A DNA stretch of 7,476 bases from Actinomycetota bacterium (GTDB lineage Bacteria > Actinomycetota > Actinomycetes > Nanopelagicales > Nanopelagicaceae), in the NCBI GenBank assembly GCA_009703165.1, contig WLGP01000042.1:1-7476 (forward strand). Reading direction: 5' to 3'. The stretch's first letter is position 1. Every line of letters begins with the position of its first letter. The notes under the pieces are model-generated. The model saw only the letters and a program-made list of their open reading frames with translations. It made no database searches and was not told the origin of the DNA. Shown in pieces: positions 1 to 5,887 of this stretch. A program made the position numbers and the translations under genes.

Positions 1-602
1 CAGACTTTGATGTCTTCCACCCAGAACGTATGGCCTCACGCATCCTTGGAATGGGTGATGTGGCAACACTTGCAGAGCAGGCCAAGAAAGCACTGGATGG
101 TGATTCATCTGCAAAGCTTGAAGAGAAATTTATCAAGGGTGAAGATTTCACATTGGAAGATTTCCTCGAACAACTTGAGGCGATGTCCAAGATGGGCTCC
201 ATGGGTAAGTTATTGAGCATGCTCCCAGGTGCTGGCGCCGGTGCGATGAAGAAGCAGATTGAAAACTTCGATGAGAGCGAGATTGTGCGCACTAAAGCGA
301 TCGTGCAATCTATGACGCCACAAGAGCGCGTTGAACCAAAGATTCTCAACGGTTCTCGTCGTGCACGAATTGCTGCTGGATCAGGGCGAAAAGTTCAAGA
401 GGTCAATGCCCTCGTTGATAAATTCTCAGCGGCGCAGAAGATGATGAAGCAGATGCGAAAAGGTGGGGGGATGCCTCCTGGAATGGCCCTGCCACCGGGA
501 ATGCCTGCAATGCCAGCTGCTCCGCGCCAGTCAGCGGCCCCGGCGAAGAAGAAGTCACGTTCAGGTAACCCAGCCAGGCGGGCGGCCGAAGAGAGCTCCT
601 GA
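1..602 (+). CDS. ffh: Signal recognition particle protein Ffh, C-terminal part (5' end outside window)
   Basis: This is the GTPase subunit of the signal recognition particle. With 4.5S/SRP RNA it binds hydrophobic signal sequences on nascent chains and docks them to FtsY at the membrane. The reading frame is open from the left edge (first full codon at 3), leaving 199 residues. It starts with the end of the NG GTPase domain (DFDVFHPERMASRILGMGDV, partial residues 1-20). The methionine-rich M domain follows, with DFTLEDFLEQL, a KMGSMGKLLSMLPG finger-loop region, MTPQER, and the SRP-RNA-binding motif GSRRARIAAGSG at partial residues 117-128 (bases 351-386). After KMMKQM comes a low-complexity Gly/Met/Pro tail and a basic end (KKKSRSGNPARR). 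The GTP-binding motifs lie upstream of the window. The stop is TGA at 600-602. Identity is secure; only the length and start cannot be judged. Confidence 0.97.
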   Translation, partial: DFDVFHPERMASRILGMGDVATLAEQAKKALDGDSSAKLEEKFIKGEDFTLEDFLEQLEAMSKMGSMGKLLSMLPGAGAGAMKKQIENFDESEIVRTKAIVQSMTPQERVEPKILNGSRRARIAAGSGRKVQEVNALVDKFSAAQKMMKQMRKGGGMPPGMALPPGMPAMPAAPRQSAAPAKKKSRSGNPARRAAEESS

Positions 603-613
603 TTTTGGATCGC

Positions 614-654
614 AGGGCTCCCATGGCAAGATTGGCCTCCTGTGACGGGGCCCT
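614..654 (+). terminator. Possible stem-loop downstream of ffh
   Basis: AGGGCTCC at 614-621 can pair with GGGGCCCT at 647-654 over 8 base pairs (one G-T wobble), enclosing a 25-base loop. It begins 12 bases after the ffh stop, where a terminator would be expected. No clean T-tract follows (the next bases are C-rich), so it is not a canonical intrinsic terminator. It could instead be part of a leader structure for rpsP, or chance in a GC-rich patch. Confidence 0.3.
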
Positions 655-673
655 CTACCCCCGAAACATCCAC

Positions 674-687
674 ATCCATCGTTGGAT
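674..687 (+). other. Small perfect hairpin in rpsP leader
   Basis: ATCCA (674-678) and TGGAT (683-687) form a perfect 5-bp stem around a 4-base TCGT loop, followed by CTTTG. It lies 65 bases upstream of the rpsP start. The stem is short and may be chance. It is recorded because it is one of only two visible secondary-structure candidates in this leader. Confidence 0.25.
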
Positions 688-736
688 CTTTGCGCTGGGC
701 ACCCCGCTACAGCTACGAGGTTGAACACACTCTTTT

Positions 737-741
737 AGGAG
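737..741 (+). promoter_or_regulatory. Ribosome binding site supporting the TTG start of rpsP
   Basis: AGGAG at 737-741 lies 10 bases before TTG at 752. It supports this non-ATG start together with the family-typical N-terminus ([12 protein letters not shown]). The first in-frame ATG (773) would remove conserved N-terminal residues of S16. Confidence 0.75.
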
Positions 742-751
742 CACCACTGCT

Positions 752-1291
752 TTGGCTACAAAAATTCGTTTAATGCGCATGGGCAAGATCCGTACACCGT
801 TCTATCGCATCGTTGTTACCGACTCACGTAAGGCACGTAACGGACTCTCAATCGAAGAGATTGGTCGTTACGTCCCAGGACAAGAGCCATCAATTATTGA
901 AGTGAACTCAGCACGTGCGCTCTACTGGTTAGGCGTTGGTGCACAACCTTCTGAGGCTGTAGAGGCAATTCTTAAGGTCACAGGAGATTGGCAGAAGTTC
1001 AAGGGTCTTCCAGGAACAGAAGGAACACTTCGCGTTGCTGCCCCTAAGCCACATAAGAGCGTTGCATATGAAGCTGCAGTGAAGTCTGCAATGGATGAGC
1101 CAAAAGAAGGCGCAACAACTTTGAAGAAGAAGGCGCAAGAGAAGCTTGCAGCTAAGGCAAATCCAGTTGCTGAGTCCGAGCCAGAAGCCGTCGCTGAGGT
1201 TGTAGCGTCCGAGCCAGAGGCAGTTATTGAAACTCCAGCGGCTGATGTAGTTGCTGATGAGACACCAGCAGCAGAAGCGGCAGCTGAGTAA
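752..1291 (+). CDS. rpsP: 30S ribosomal protein S16 with long Ala/Glu-rich C-terminal tail
   Basis: S16 is a primary assembly protein of the 30S subunit and binds 16S rRNA in the body of the particle. The conserved domain occupies about residues 1-86: [20 protein letters not shown], then the SRKARNG and [10 protein letters not shown] segments, then [16 protein letters not shown]. The protein has 179 residues, about twice the common 80-90. The extra part (about 87-179) is a charged, low-complexity tail with a Lys/Ala stretch followed by Ala/Glu/Val/Pro, including two SEPEAV units at residues 142-147 and 153-158. Extended S16 tails of this kind are known in actinobacteria, so this supports the taxonomic reading. 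The start is TTG at 752, chosen from the AGGAG site and the family N-terminus. The KH-domain gene begins two bases after the stop, so the two are very likely co-transcribed and translationally coupled. Confidence 0.96.
   Translation: MATKIRLMRMGKIRTPFYRIVVTDSRKARNGLSIEEIGRYVPGQEPSIIEVNSARALYWLGVGAQPSEAVEAILKVTGDWQKFKGLPGTEGTLRVAAPKPHKSVAYEAAVKSAMDEPKEGATTLKKKAQEKLAAKANPVAESEPEAVAEVVASEPEAVIETPAADVVADETPAAEAAAE
1175..1224 (+). repeat. Imperfect direct repeat encoding SEPEAV in the S16 tail
   Basis: Two 17-base units (1175-1191 and 1208-1224) share 15 of 17 bases and are 33 bases apart, exactly 11 codons, so the frame is kept. Each encodes SEPEAV. Low-complexity Ala/Glu tails may grow or shrink by such in-frame duplication. 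Whether this is a recent duplication or convergent codon use cannot be told from one sequence. Confidence 0.6.
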
Positions 1292-1293
1292 TA

Positions 1294-1533
1294 ATGATTG
1301 ACGAAGCTCTCGAGCATCTCGTTAAGGGGATTGTAGATAATCCTGAAGATGTCATCGTTAAGGAGAAGACCCACCGCAGAGGTACAACTCTTGAGGTGCG
1401 CGTTAATCCTGAAGATATCGGTAAGGTCATTGGTCGTAACGGACGTACAGCAAAGGCGCTTCGCACAGTCGTAAGCGCAATTGCTGGACGTAGCGTGCGC
1501 GTTGACCTTATCGATACTGACGAGGCTCGTTAA
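1294..1533 (+). CDS. khpA: KH-domain RNA-binding protein (KhpA / YlqC type)
   Basis: This is a small, single-domain RNA-binding protein. In firmicutes its orthologue forms a complex with KhpB/EloR and binds many transcripts; here its role is assigned by family and location. The protein has 79 residues, the usual length. The KH signature is GKVIGRNGR at residues 43-51, with the GxxG loop as GRNG (47-50), preceded by a beta strand TLEVRVNPEDIG and followed by an Ala-rich helix TAKALRTVVSAIAG. The ATG lies two bases after the rpsP stop without a good Shine-Dalgarno sequence, which suggests coupling to rpsP translation. The position between rpsP and rimM is conserved in many Gram-positive bacteria and strongly supports the call. 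No KhpB partner gene is in this window. Confidence 0.93.
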   Translation: MIDEALEHLVKGIVDNPEDVIVKEKTHRRGTTLEVRVNPEDIGKVIGRNGRTAKALRTVVSAIAGRSVRVDLIDTDEAR

Positions 1534-1546
1534 GAAAGACCATGTC

Positions 1547-2050
1547 ATGCGCCTAAATGTTGGGCGCATTGGTCGTGCCCACGGAATCTTGGGCGAGGCG
1601 ACAATCGAAGTTCGCACCGATGATGCTGCATCCCGTTTTGCTCTCGGAGCATCGCTAGAGACAGATGACCACGGAAATCTCGTTGTCGATTCGGTCCGCG
1701 TACATAATGGAATTCTCTTGCTTTCATTTGTCGGCCATACAGACCGTAATGCCGTGGAGAAGTTACGAGATGTTCTCCTCTACGCCGATGTAGATATCGA
1801 TGCACCCGGTGAAGATGAAGATGATTACCACGTCCTACAACTCATTGGATGTAAAGCCAATCTTGAAGATGGCACACTTCTTGGCGATGTAAAGGATGTG
1901 CTCAATCTTCCGGGACAAGATGTCCTAGTGATTCAAGCTAATTCTGGTGAAGTCCTTATTCCTTTTGTACGGGCGCTAGTTCCTGAGGTAGATATTCCTG
2001 GAAAGCGATTGACAGTGATTCCACCGATAATTGAAGGGAAGATGTTATGA
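1547..2050 (+). CDS. rimM: 16S rRNA processing / ribosome maturation factor RimM
   Basis: RimM binds S19 and free 30S particles and aids late maturation of the 3' (head) domain of 16S rRNA. The protein has 167 residues, normal for the family. The N-terminal RimM domain opens with [18 protein letters not shown] (residues 5-22) and includes [16 protein letters not shown]-terminal PRC-barrel domain spans about residues 92-165, with [20 protein letters not shown] and [14 protein letters not shown]. The start is the ATG at 1547. An in-frame upstream candidate at 1481 would overlap khpA by 53 bases and add residues unlike the family. A weak AAGAAAG lies 8 bases upstream. The last bases overlap the trmD start (ATGA at 2047-2050). 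The usual Tyr/Asp-rich linker before the PRC domain is present as [12 protein letters not shown]. Confidence 0.95.
   Translation: MRLNVGRIGRAHGILGEATIEVRTDDAASRFALGASLETDDHGNLVVDSVRVHNGILLLSFVGHTDRNAVEKLRDVLLYADVDIDAPGEDEDDYHVLQLIGCKANLEDGTLLGDVKDVLNLPGQDVLVIQANSGEVLIPFVRALVPEVDIPGKRLTVIPPIIEGKML
2033..2041 (+). promoter_or_regulatory. Shine-Dalgarno site of trmD inside rimM
   Basis: A purine-rich GAAGGGAAG stretch within the last codons of rimM ends 5 bases before the trmD ATG. It supports 2047 as the start and a coupled stop-start overlap (ATGA). Confidence 0.65.
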
Positions 2051-2733
2051 GAATTGATGCCATCACCATCTTTCCAGATTACTTCGCTCCCTTGCAGCTC
2101 TCACTCTTAGGAAAAGCTCAAGACGGCGGACTTCTTTCGATCAACGTTCATGATTTACGATCCCAGACATCAGATACACACCACACTGTCGATGATGCAC
2201 CTTATGGTGGTGGCGCGGGAATGGTGATGTTGGCAGATGTGTGGGGCAGAGCAATCGATAGCGTCATTGAAGATGGTGCAGATCTGATCATCTTGACCCC
2301 AGCCGGTCGACGCTTCAACCAAGAACTTGCGCAAGAACTATCTGGTGCACGCCAATTGATCTTTGCATGTGGCCGCTATGAAGGAATTGATGATCGAGTG
2401 CGCATTCATTACAGCCAAGATGAATATATAGCTCGCAATATCCGCGTGCGTGAAGTATCAATTGGTGATTATGTTCTTGGTGGAGGTGAGGTTGCATCGA
2501 TGGTGATGATTGAGGCGATCACTCGACTTATTCCGGGCGTTCTTGGAAACCCACTTTCACTTGCTGAAGAGTCACATAACGAGGAGGGGTATCTTGAATA
2601 CCCAAACTTCACGCGTCCTCAAGAGTGGAGAGGGTTGGAAGTTCCGCCAATCTTGCTTAGTGGCAATCACGGGGCTATCGCAGCATGGCGTACATCGCAG
2701 GCAAAAGAACGGAAAGAGTCAAACGGTAATTAG
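2047..2733 (+). CDS. trmD: tRNA (guanine-N1-)-methyltransferase TrmD
   Basis: TrmD uses S-adenosylmethionine to make m1G37 in tRNAs with G36-G37, preventing +1 frameshifting; it is normally essential. The protein has 228 residues in the usual SPOUT (knotted) fold. It shows [13 protein letters not shown] at the N-terminus and [13 protein letters not shown] at 49-61. [10 protein letters not shown] (109-118) and [11 protein letters not shown] (138-148) form the SAM-binding knot. [11 protein letters not shown] follows, with Arg160 matching the catalytic Arg154 of the E. coli and Haemophilus enzymes. The end is [24 protein letters not shown]. One oddity: by my hand alignment the catalytic Asp169 position of those enzymes is Glu175 here (LAEES), followed by a one-residue longer loop. 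The gene overlaps rimM by four bases. After its stop comes a 65-base gap, so this is probably the operon end; rplS, which often follows trmD, is absent. Confidence 0.96.
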   Translation: MRIDAITIFPDYFAPLQLSLLGKAQDGGLLSINVHDLRSQTSDTHHTVDDAPYGGGAGMVMLADVWGRAIDSVIEDGADLIILTPAGRRFNQELAQELSGARQLIFACGRYEGIDDRVRIHYSQDEYIARNIRVREVSIGDYVLGGGEVASMVMIEAITRLIPGVLGNPLSLAEESHNEEGYLEYPNFTRPQEWRGLEVPPILLSGNHGAIAAWRTSQAKERKESNGN

Positions 2734-2740
2734 CCGATAG

Positions 2741-2784
2741 CGCGACCTCCTGCTGTTGCGGCAGGTATCACTTGGTGTTTCGCG
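2741..2784 (+). terminator. Possible composite hairpin between trmD and the amidotransferase gene
   Basis: An inner 5-bp stem CCTGC (2749-2753) / GCAGG (2761-2765) with a 7-base loop is nested inside a possible outer stem CGCGA (2741-2745) / TCGCG (2780-2784). It sits 7 bases after the trmD stop. There is no T-tract, so classical intrinsic termination is not supported. It may be a weak terminator or RNA-stability element, or chance. It marks the seam between the two operons. Confidence 0.3.
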
Positions 2785-2785
2785 G

Positions 2786-2791
2786 TAGATT
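2786..2791 (+). promoter_or_regulatory. -10-like box placed for leaderless transcription of the amidotransferase gene
   Basis: TAGATT matches the TANNNT pattern and ends 7 bases before ATG at 2799, so transcription would begin at or next to the start codon. No Shine-Dalgarno sequence precedes that ATG, which fits a leaderless mRNA, a common mode in actinobacteria. I see no clear -35 element. TANNNT is a loose pattern, so the claim rests on its position and the missing ribosome binding site. Confidence 0.4.
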
Positions 2792-2798
2792 ACGCCGT

Positions 2799-3539
2799 AT
2801 GTGCAGATTACTAGCCTATGCCTCAACGCAGCCCGCATCTCTTTCTACAGTTGTAGGACCCACACTTGCCGACTTCGTCGAACTCTCGAAGGAACATAAA
2901 GATGGATGGGGTCTAACAACCTGTGCCTCTATCGGCGGAGTGCAAGAGCGCGAACGTGATTTAGCACCAGCTGTCGAAAGCAAGGCTTTCTCCCAGCTTG
3001 CCAAAGAGAAAGAGAGCGATGGAGCGCTCTTTCATCTACGCCTTGCTTCAAAAGGTCTCACAGTTGATCTCTCGAATAACCATCCCTTTATCCACGGTGA
3101 TATCTCCTTTATGCATAACGGCACAATCCGCCCAGCATCGAGTGTGGAGCACCTCATTGATGCAGATCTTTTGCCCCAGCTCACATCGACAACAGATAGC
3201 GAGCGTTACTTCTTTGCCATTCTCTCTAAGGCAAAGTCTCTTGGTCTGATTGAAGCAATCAGAGCTACCGTCAAGGAGATTGCCTCAACTGCGAATTATT
3301 CTGCGATTAATTCGATCACCTTGACCCCTGATTTTCTTATTGCCGTCTGCCAATTTAATGAAGCTGAGCAGAGCGAGTGGACCGTCCCATTCCATTATGA
3401 ACTTCGATTCATCAAGGAAGATGGAGCGGTAAAGATCGCATCGACCGGTTGGGGCCATGATGATTGGACCCCATTGACCAATAGCAAGATGCTTGTGGTC
3501 AATCGCGCCGATCTATCCTTTAAAATCCTAGATATTTAA
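2799..3539 (+). CDS. Class II glutamine amidotransferase, EgtC/YafJ-like, stand-alone
   Basis: This is an Ntn-hydrolase domain that releases ammonia or cleaves a gamma-glutamyl amide; the true substrate is unknown. The protein has 246 residues. Start 2799 is chosen because it gives Met-Cys: after Met removal Cys2 becomes the N-terminal nucleophile (MCRLLAYAS). An in-frame TTG at 2772 would bury this Cys behind nine residues. Other active-site elements of the class are present: HKDGWGL (33-39), Arg81 in [13 protein letters not shown] (93-97), Asn107-Gly108 in MHNGTI, and Asp133 in TDSE. There is no attached synthetase, isomerase or phosphoribosyltransferase domain. Relatives include EgtC of ergothioneine synthesis (gamma-glutamyl hydrolysis), DUG3 and YafJ. 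No egtA, egtB or egtD lies nearby, so an ergothioneine role is not supported here. It sits between trmD and miaB, and its stop codon forms part of a -10-like box before miaB. Confidence 0.88.
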   Translation: MCRLLAYASTQPASLSTVVGPTLADFVELSKEHKDGWGLTTCASIGGVQERERDLAPAVESKAFSQLAKEKESDGALFHLRLASKGLTVDLSNNHPFIHGDISFMHNGTIRPASSVEHLIDADLLPQLTSTTDSERYFFAILSKAKSLGLIEAIRATVKEIASTANYSAINSITLTPDFLIAVCQFNEAEQSEWTVPFHYELRFIKEDGAVKIASTGWGHDDWTPLTNSKMLVVNRADLSFKILDI

Positions 3540-3542
3540 TTT
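3537..3542 (+). promoter_or_regulatory. -10-like box placed for leaderless transcription of miaB
   Basis: TAATTT begins at the stop codon of the amidotransferase gene and ends 7 bases before the miaB ATG at 3550. The bases between (CACTCTG) contain no Shine-Dalgarno sequence. A second -10-like box, TAAAAT, lies at 3521-3526 and could give a short-leader transcript. No clear -35 is visible. The region is AT-rich compared with its surroundings, which makes such matches easier by chance. Confidence 0.4.
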
Positions 3543-3549
3543 CACTCTG

Positions 3550-4983
3550 ATGTCGCGCACATATACAGTCGAAACATATGGCTGCCAGATGAATGTGCAC
3601 GACTCTGAGCGCATCGCAGGTCTACTAGATGAGGCCGGATTTATTCCGGCGGCCCCCGATACGCAGGCAGATATTGTCGTCTTTAACACCTGCGCAGTGC
3701 GTGAGAATGCAGATAACAAACTCTACGGAAATCTCTCATTCCTTGCGCCAATTAAAAAGGCGAACCCTGCAATGCAGATTGCAGTCGGCGGGTGCCTTGC
3801 ACAGAAAGATCAAGCGATAATCTTAAAGAAAGCGCCATATGTTGATGTTGTCTTCGGTACTCACAATGTTGGTTCTCTTCCCGTATTACTCGAAAGAGCG
3901 CGCATTGAGGAGGAGTCTCAGATTGAGATCCTCGAATCGCTCGAGCACTTCCCATCCACACTTCCTGCGCGTCGTTTTTCAGCGTTCTCATCATGGGTAT
4001 CGATCTCTGTCGGATGTAATAACACCTGCACATTCTGCATCGTCCCTGCGCTTCGCGGTATTGAGAAAGATCGCCCGATGGCAGATGTACTCAGCGAAGT
4101 TCGCGCACTCGTTGACCAGGGCGTTATTGAAATTACCTTGCTAGGACAGAACGTCAACGCCTACGGGGTTGGCCTTGGCGAGAGAGGTGCATTTGCCACA
4201 CTCCTCGAGAAAGTCGCAGCAATTGATGGCCTTGAGCGCCTGCGTTTTATGTCTCCACACCCACGAGATTTCACAGATGATGTCATTGAGGTTATGGCAA
4301 AGACACCTGTTGTGATGCCTCACCTTCATATGCCGCTGCAATCAGGTTCAGATTCAATCTTGGCTGCAATGCGTAGGTCTTATCGCAGCGATCGCTACCT
4401 TGGAATTCTCGACCGTGTGCGTAGCCAGATTCCTCACGCAATGATCACCACCGACATTATCGTCGGATTTCCTGGTGAGACCGAGGAAGATTTCCAAGCA
4501 ACTCTTGATATAGCAACACAGGCACGTTTTGCCGCTGCCTATACATATAAGTATTCAATTCGTCCTGGTACACCAGCAGGCATCATGCCTAACCAGGTTC
4601 CAGAGGCGATAGTCGGTGAGAGATATACACGCCTTCATGAGCATCAACAGAAGATTTCGCTCTCTGTAAATCAAGAATCAATCGGTACAACTCATCGAAT
4701 TATGGTGACTGAAGTTGAAGGCAGACGTGATGCTGCACAATCTCGCCTGACCGGACGCTCTGAAGATTTCCGCTTGGTCCACTTTGATAATGCCAGCTCT
4801 GCGCGCCCTGGAGACTTCGTTGATGTTGAAATTACCGATGCCTCAGCCCACTATCTGATCGGTCGCGAACTTTCACATGTAGCAACTCGTGGGGGAGATG
4901 CGCATGCGCGCAGAACTGCTGAAGTCTCAGCAACACCCGGTGTGATGCTCGGAATTCCAGTTGTGAAGAGAGCTGACCTGTAG
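3550..4983 (+). CDS. miaB: tRNA-2-methylthio-N6-dimethylallyladenosine synthase MiaB
   Basis: MiaB is a radical-SAM methylthiotransferase that converts i6A37 to ms2i6A37 in tRNAs reading UNN codons. The protein has 477 residues with the three expected domains. The N-terminal UPF0004 domain carries the auxiliary-cluster cysteines Cys12 (YGCQMN), Cys48 ([10 protein letters not shown]) and Cys82 (GGCLAQ). The radical-SAM core carries CNNTCTFC (Cys156, Cys160, Cys163), then [29 protein letters not shown] and [16 protein letters not shown]-terminal TRAM domain ends near GRELSHV. A tail of about 35 residues follows ([11 protein letters not shown] to GVMLGIPVV), of the type seen in actinobacterial MiaB. 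The start at 3550 gives the family N-terminus directly. miaA, which supplies its substrate, starts on the very next base after the stop. Confidence 0.97.
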   Translation: MSRTYTVETYGCQMNVHDSERIAGLLDEAGFIPAAPDTQADIVVFNTCAVRENADNKLYGNLSFLAPIKKANPAMQIAVGGCLAQKDQAIILKKAPYVDVVFGTHNVGSLPVLLERARIEEESQIEILESLEHFPSTLPARRFSAFSSWVSISVGCNNTCTFCIVPALRGIEKDRPMADVLSEVRALVDQGVIEITLLGQNVNAYGVGLGERGAFATLLEKVAAIDGLERLRFMSPHPRDFTDDVIEVMAKTPVVMPHLHMPLQSGSDSILAAMRRSYRSDRYLGILDRVRSQIPHAMITTDIIVGFPGETEEDFQATLDIATQARFAAAYTYKYSIRPGTPAGIMPNQVPEAIVGERYTRLHEHQQKISLSVNQESIGTTHRIMVTEVEGRRDAAQSRLTGRSEDFRLVHFDNASSARPGDFVDVEITDASAHYLIGRELSHVATRGGDAHARRTAEVSATPGVMLGIPVVKRADL

Positions 4984-5883
4984 ATGCGCACAATCATCAT
5001 CTGTGGAGCCACCGCAACCGGAAAGAGTGATCTAGCGGTTGCACTTGCCCAAGAGATCGGCGGCGAGATAGTCAATGCCGACTCGATGCAGGTCTATGAA
5101 GGAATGGATATCGGTACTGCAAAACTTACGGTCGCAGAGCGTAAAGGGGTTACCCATCACCTCCTAGATGTTCTTTCGGTGCGCCAAGATTCCACAGTCG
5201 CTTGGTATCAAGAGATTGCACGAAAGACGATTGATGAGATTCATCAACGAGGTCAGAATGCAATCATTGTCGGCGGCACTGGCCTCTATATCAAGGCGAT
5301 TGTCGATGATTTAAATTTTCCAGATACAGACCCTGTTGTGAGGTCTCGTCTTGAGTTAGAGGCGATCGAACAAGGGGCGGCTGTGCTCTTTGCTAGGTTA
5401 GAAAAATTAGATCCTGCAGCAGCTCTGGCAATTGATCGCGCAAATACTCGTCGCATTGTGCGTGCACTAGAAGTTATTGAGATTACGGGCCAACCATTTA
5501 CTGCAAATCTCCCACGCGAGGCGAGCTCTCGATATCCAGATGCCTTTCATTTCGGTCTGAGCCAAGACCGGGAGAGTCTAGATATTCGCGTGAGCAATCG
5601 CGTGGATGCGATGTGGGATGCCGGATTGGTTGAAGAAGTTCAGGGACTTGTTCTCACCGGATTGCGAGAGGGGGTAACTGCACAGAAAGCTCTCGGATAT
5701 GCCCAGGTTCTGCAGTTGATGGATGGAACCTTGACCTCTGATCAGGCGCGAGAAGAGACAAAGCGCGTAACGCGCCAATATATTCGCCGCCAAGACACCT
5801 GGTTCTCTCGTGATGGAAGGCTTCATTGGCTCGGCCATTACGAAAATCGTCTCGAAAAGATTCTGGCACGGTTAAACTCATAA
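4984..5883 (+). CDS. miaA: tRNA dimethylallyltransferase MiaA
   Basis: MiaA transfers a dimethylallyl group from DMAPP to N6 of A37 in tRNAs reading UNN codons, the step before MiaB. The protein has 299 residues, normal length. It shows the P-loop-like GATATGKS (8-15), NADSMQVYEGMDIGTAK (31-47) with the catalytic Asp33 in the family DS motif, and GGTGLY (97-102). NTRRIVRALEVIEITG and the C-terminal VTRQYIRRQDTWFSRD, typical of the family, follow. The ATG directly abuts the miaB stop (TAG then ATG). A weak GAAGAGAG at 4966-4973 may serve as ribosome binding site. dapF follows after four bases, so miaB, miaA, dapF and hflX probably form one transcription unit, as in other actinobacteria. Confidence 0.97.
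   Translation: MRTIIICGATATGKSDLAVALAQEIGGEIVNADSMQVYEGMDIGTAKLTVAERKGVTHHLLDVLSVRQDSTVAWYQEIARKTIDEIHQRGQNAIIVGGTGLYIKAIVDDLNFPDTDPVVRSRLELEAIEQGAAVLFARLEKLDPAAALAIDRANTRRIVRALEVIEITGQPFTANLPREASSRYPDAFHFGLSQDRESLDIRVSNRVDAMWDAGLVEEVQGLVLTGLREGVTAQKALGYAQVLQLMDGTLTSDQAREETKRVTRQYIRRQDTWFSRDGRLHWLGHYENRLEKILARLNS
5873..5878 (+). promoter_or_regulatory. -10-like box upstream of dapF
   Basis: TAAACT lies within the last codons of miaA and ends 9 bases before the ATG at 5888, near the distance for a leaderless or nearly leaderless start. There is no Shine-Dalgarno sequence before dapF. It is weaker than the two similar boxes upstream because the spacing is less ideal and the genes are otherwise tightly coupled. 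Confidence 0.25.
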
Positions 5884-5887
5884 CTCT

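Larger units (their letters stand above)
603..751 (+). other. Non-coding ffh-rpsP spacer / rpsP leader
   Basis: This 149-base gap is the longest in the window. It holds two possible hairpins (614-654 and 674-687) and the rpsP ribosome binding site AGGAG at 737-741. I looked for a sigma70-type promoter and saw no convincing -35/-10 pair, although rpsP is presumably transcribed from here or by read-through from ffh. A 33-codon open frame (623-724) with a weak AGGG upstream is present but has no recognisable product. The spacer is a plausible site for ffh termination and for control of the ribosomal operon, but the sequence does not prove either. Confidence 0.6.

Noticed and set aside
461..473. 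G6 run in AGGTGGGGGG followed by ATG: possible slippage site or internal start within ffh
   Set aside because: The frame continues smoothly into a normal Ffh tail. An internal start would give only a low-complexity peptide, and slippage has no benefit that can be seen.
395..679. Minus-strand open frames opposite the ffh tail and rpsP leader
   Set aside because: Pro/Gly/Ala-rich translations are the reverse of the Met/Pro/Gly tail of Ffh. There is no ribosome binding site or recognisable domain.
1481..1546. Upstream in-frame start that would lengthen RimM
   Set aside because: It lies inside khpA and adds residues unlike RimM. ATG 1547 gives the family N-terminus and has a purine stretch upstream.
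922..1617. Long minus-strand open frame (231 codons) across rpsP, khpA and the rimM start
   Set aside because: It lies antisense to three confidently identified genes. Its Ser/Ala/Thr-rich middle is the mirror of the Ala/Glu tail of S16, and no family motif is visible. Biased codon use on the + strand explains the absence of stops.
4870..4983. C-terminal tail of MiaB as a possible fusion or foreign extension
   Set aside because: The TRGGDA...RRT...GVMLGIP pattern is, as far as I recall, typical of actinobacterial MiaB, and the base composition matches the rest of the gene.
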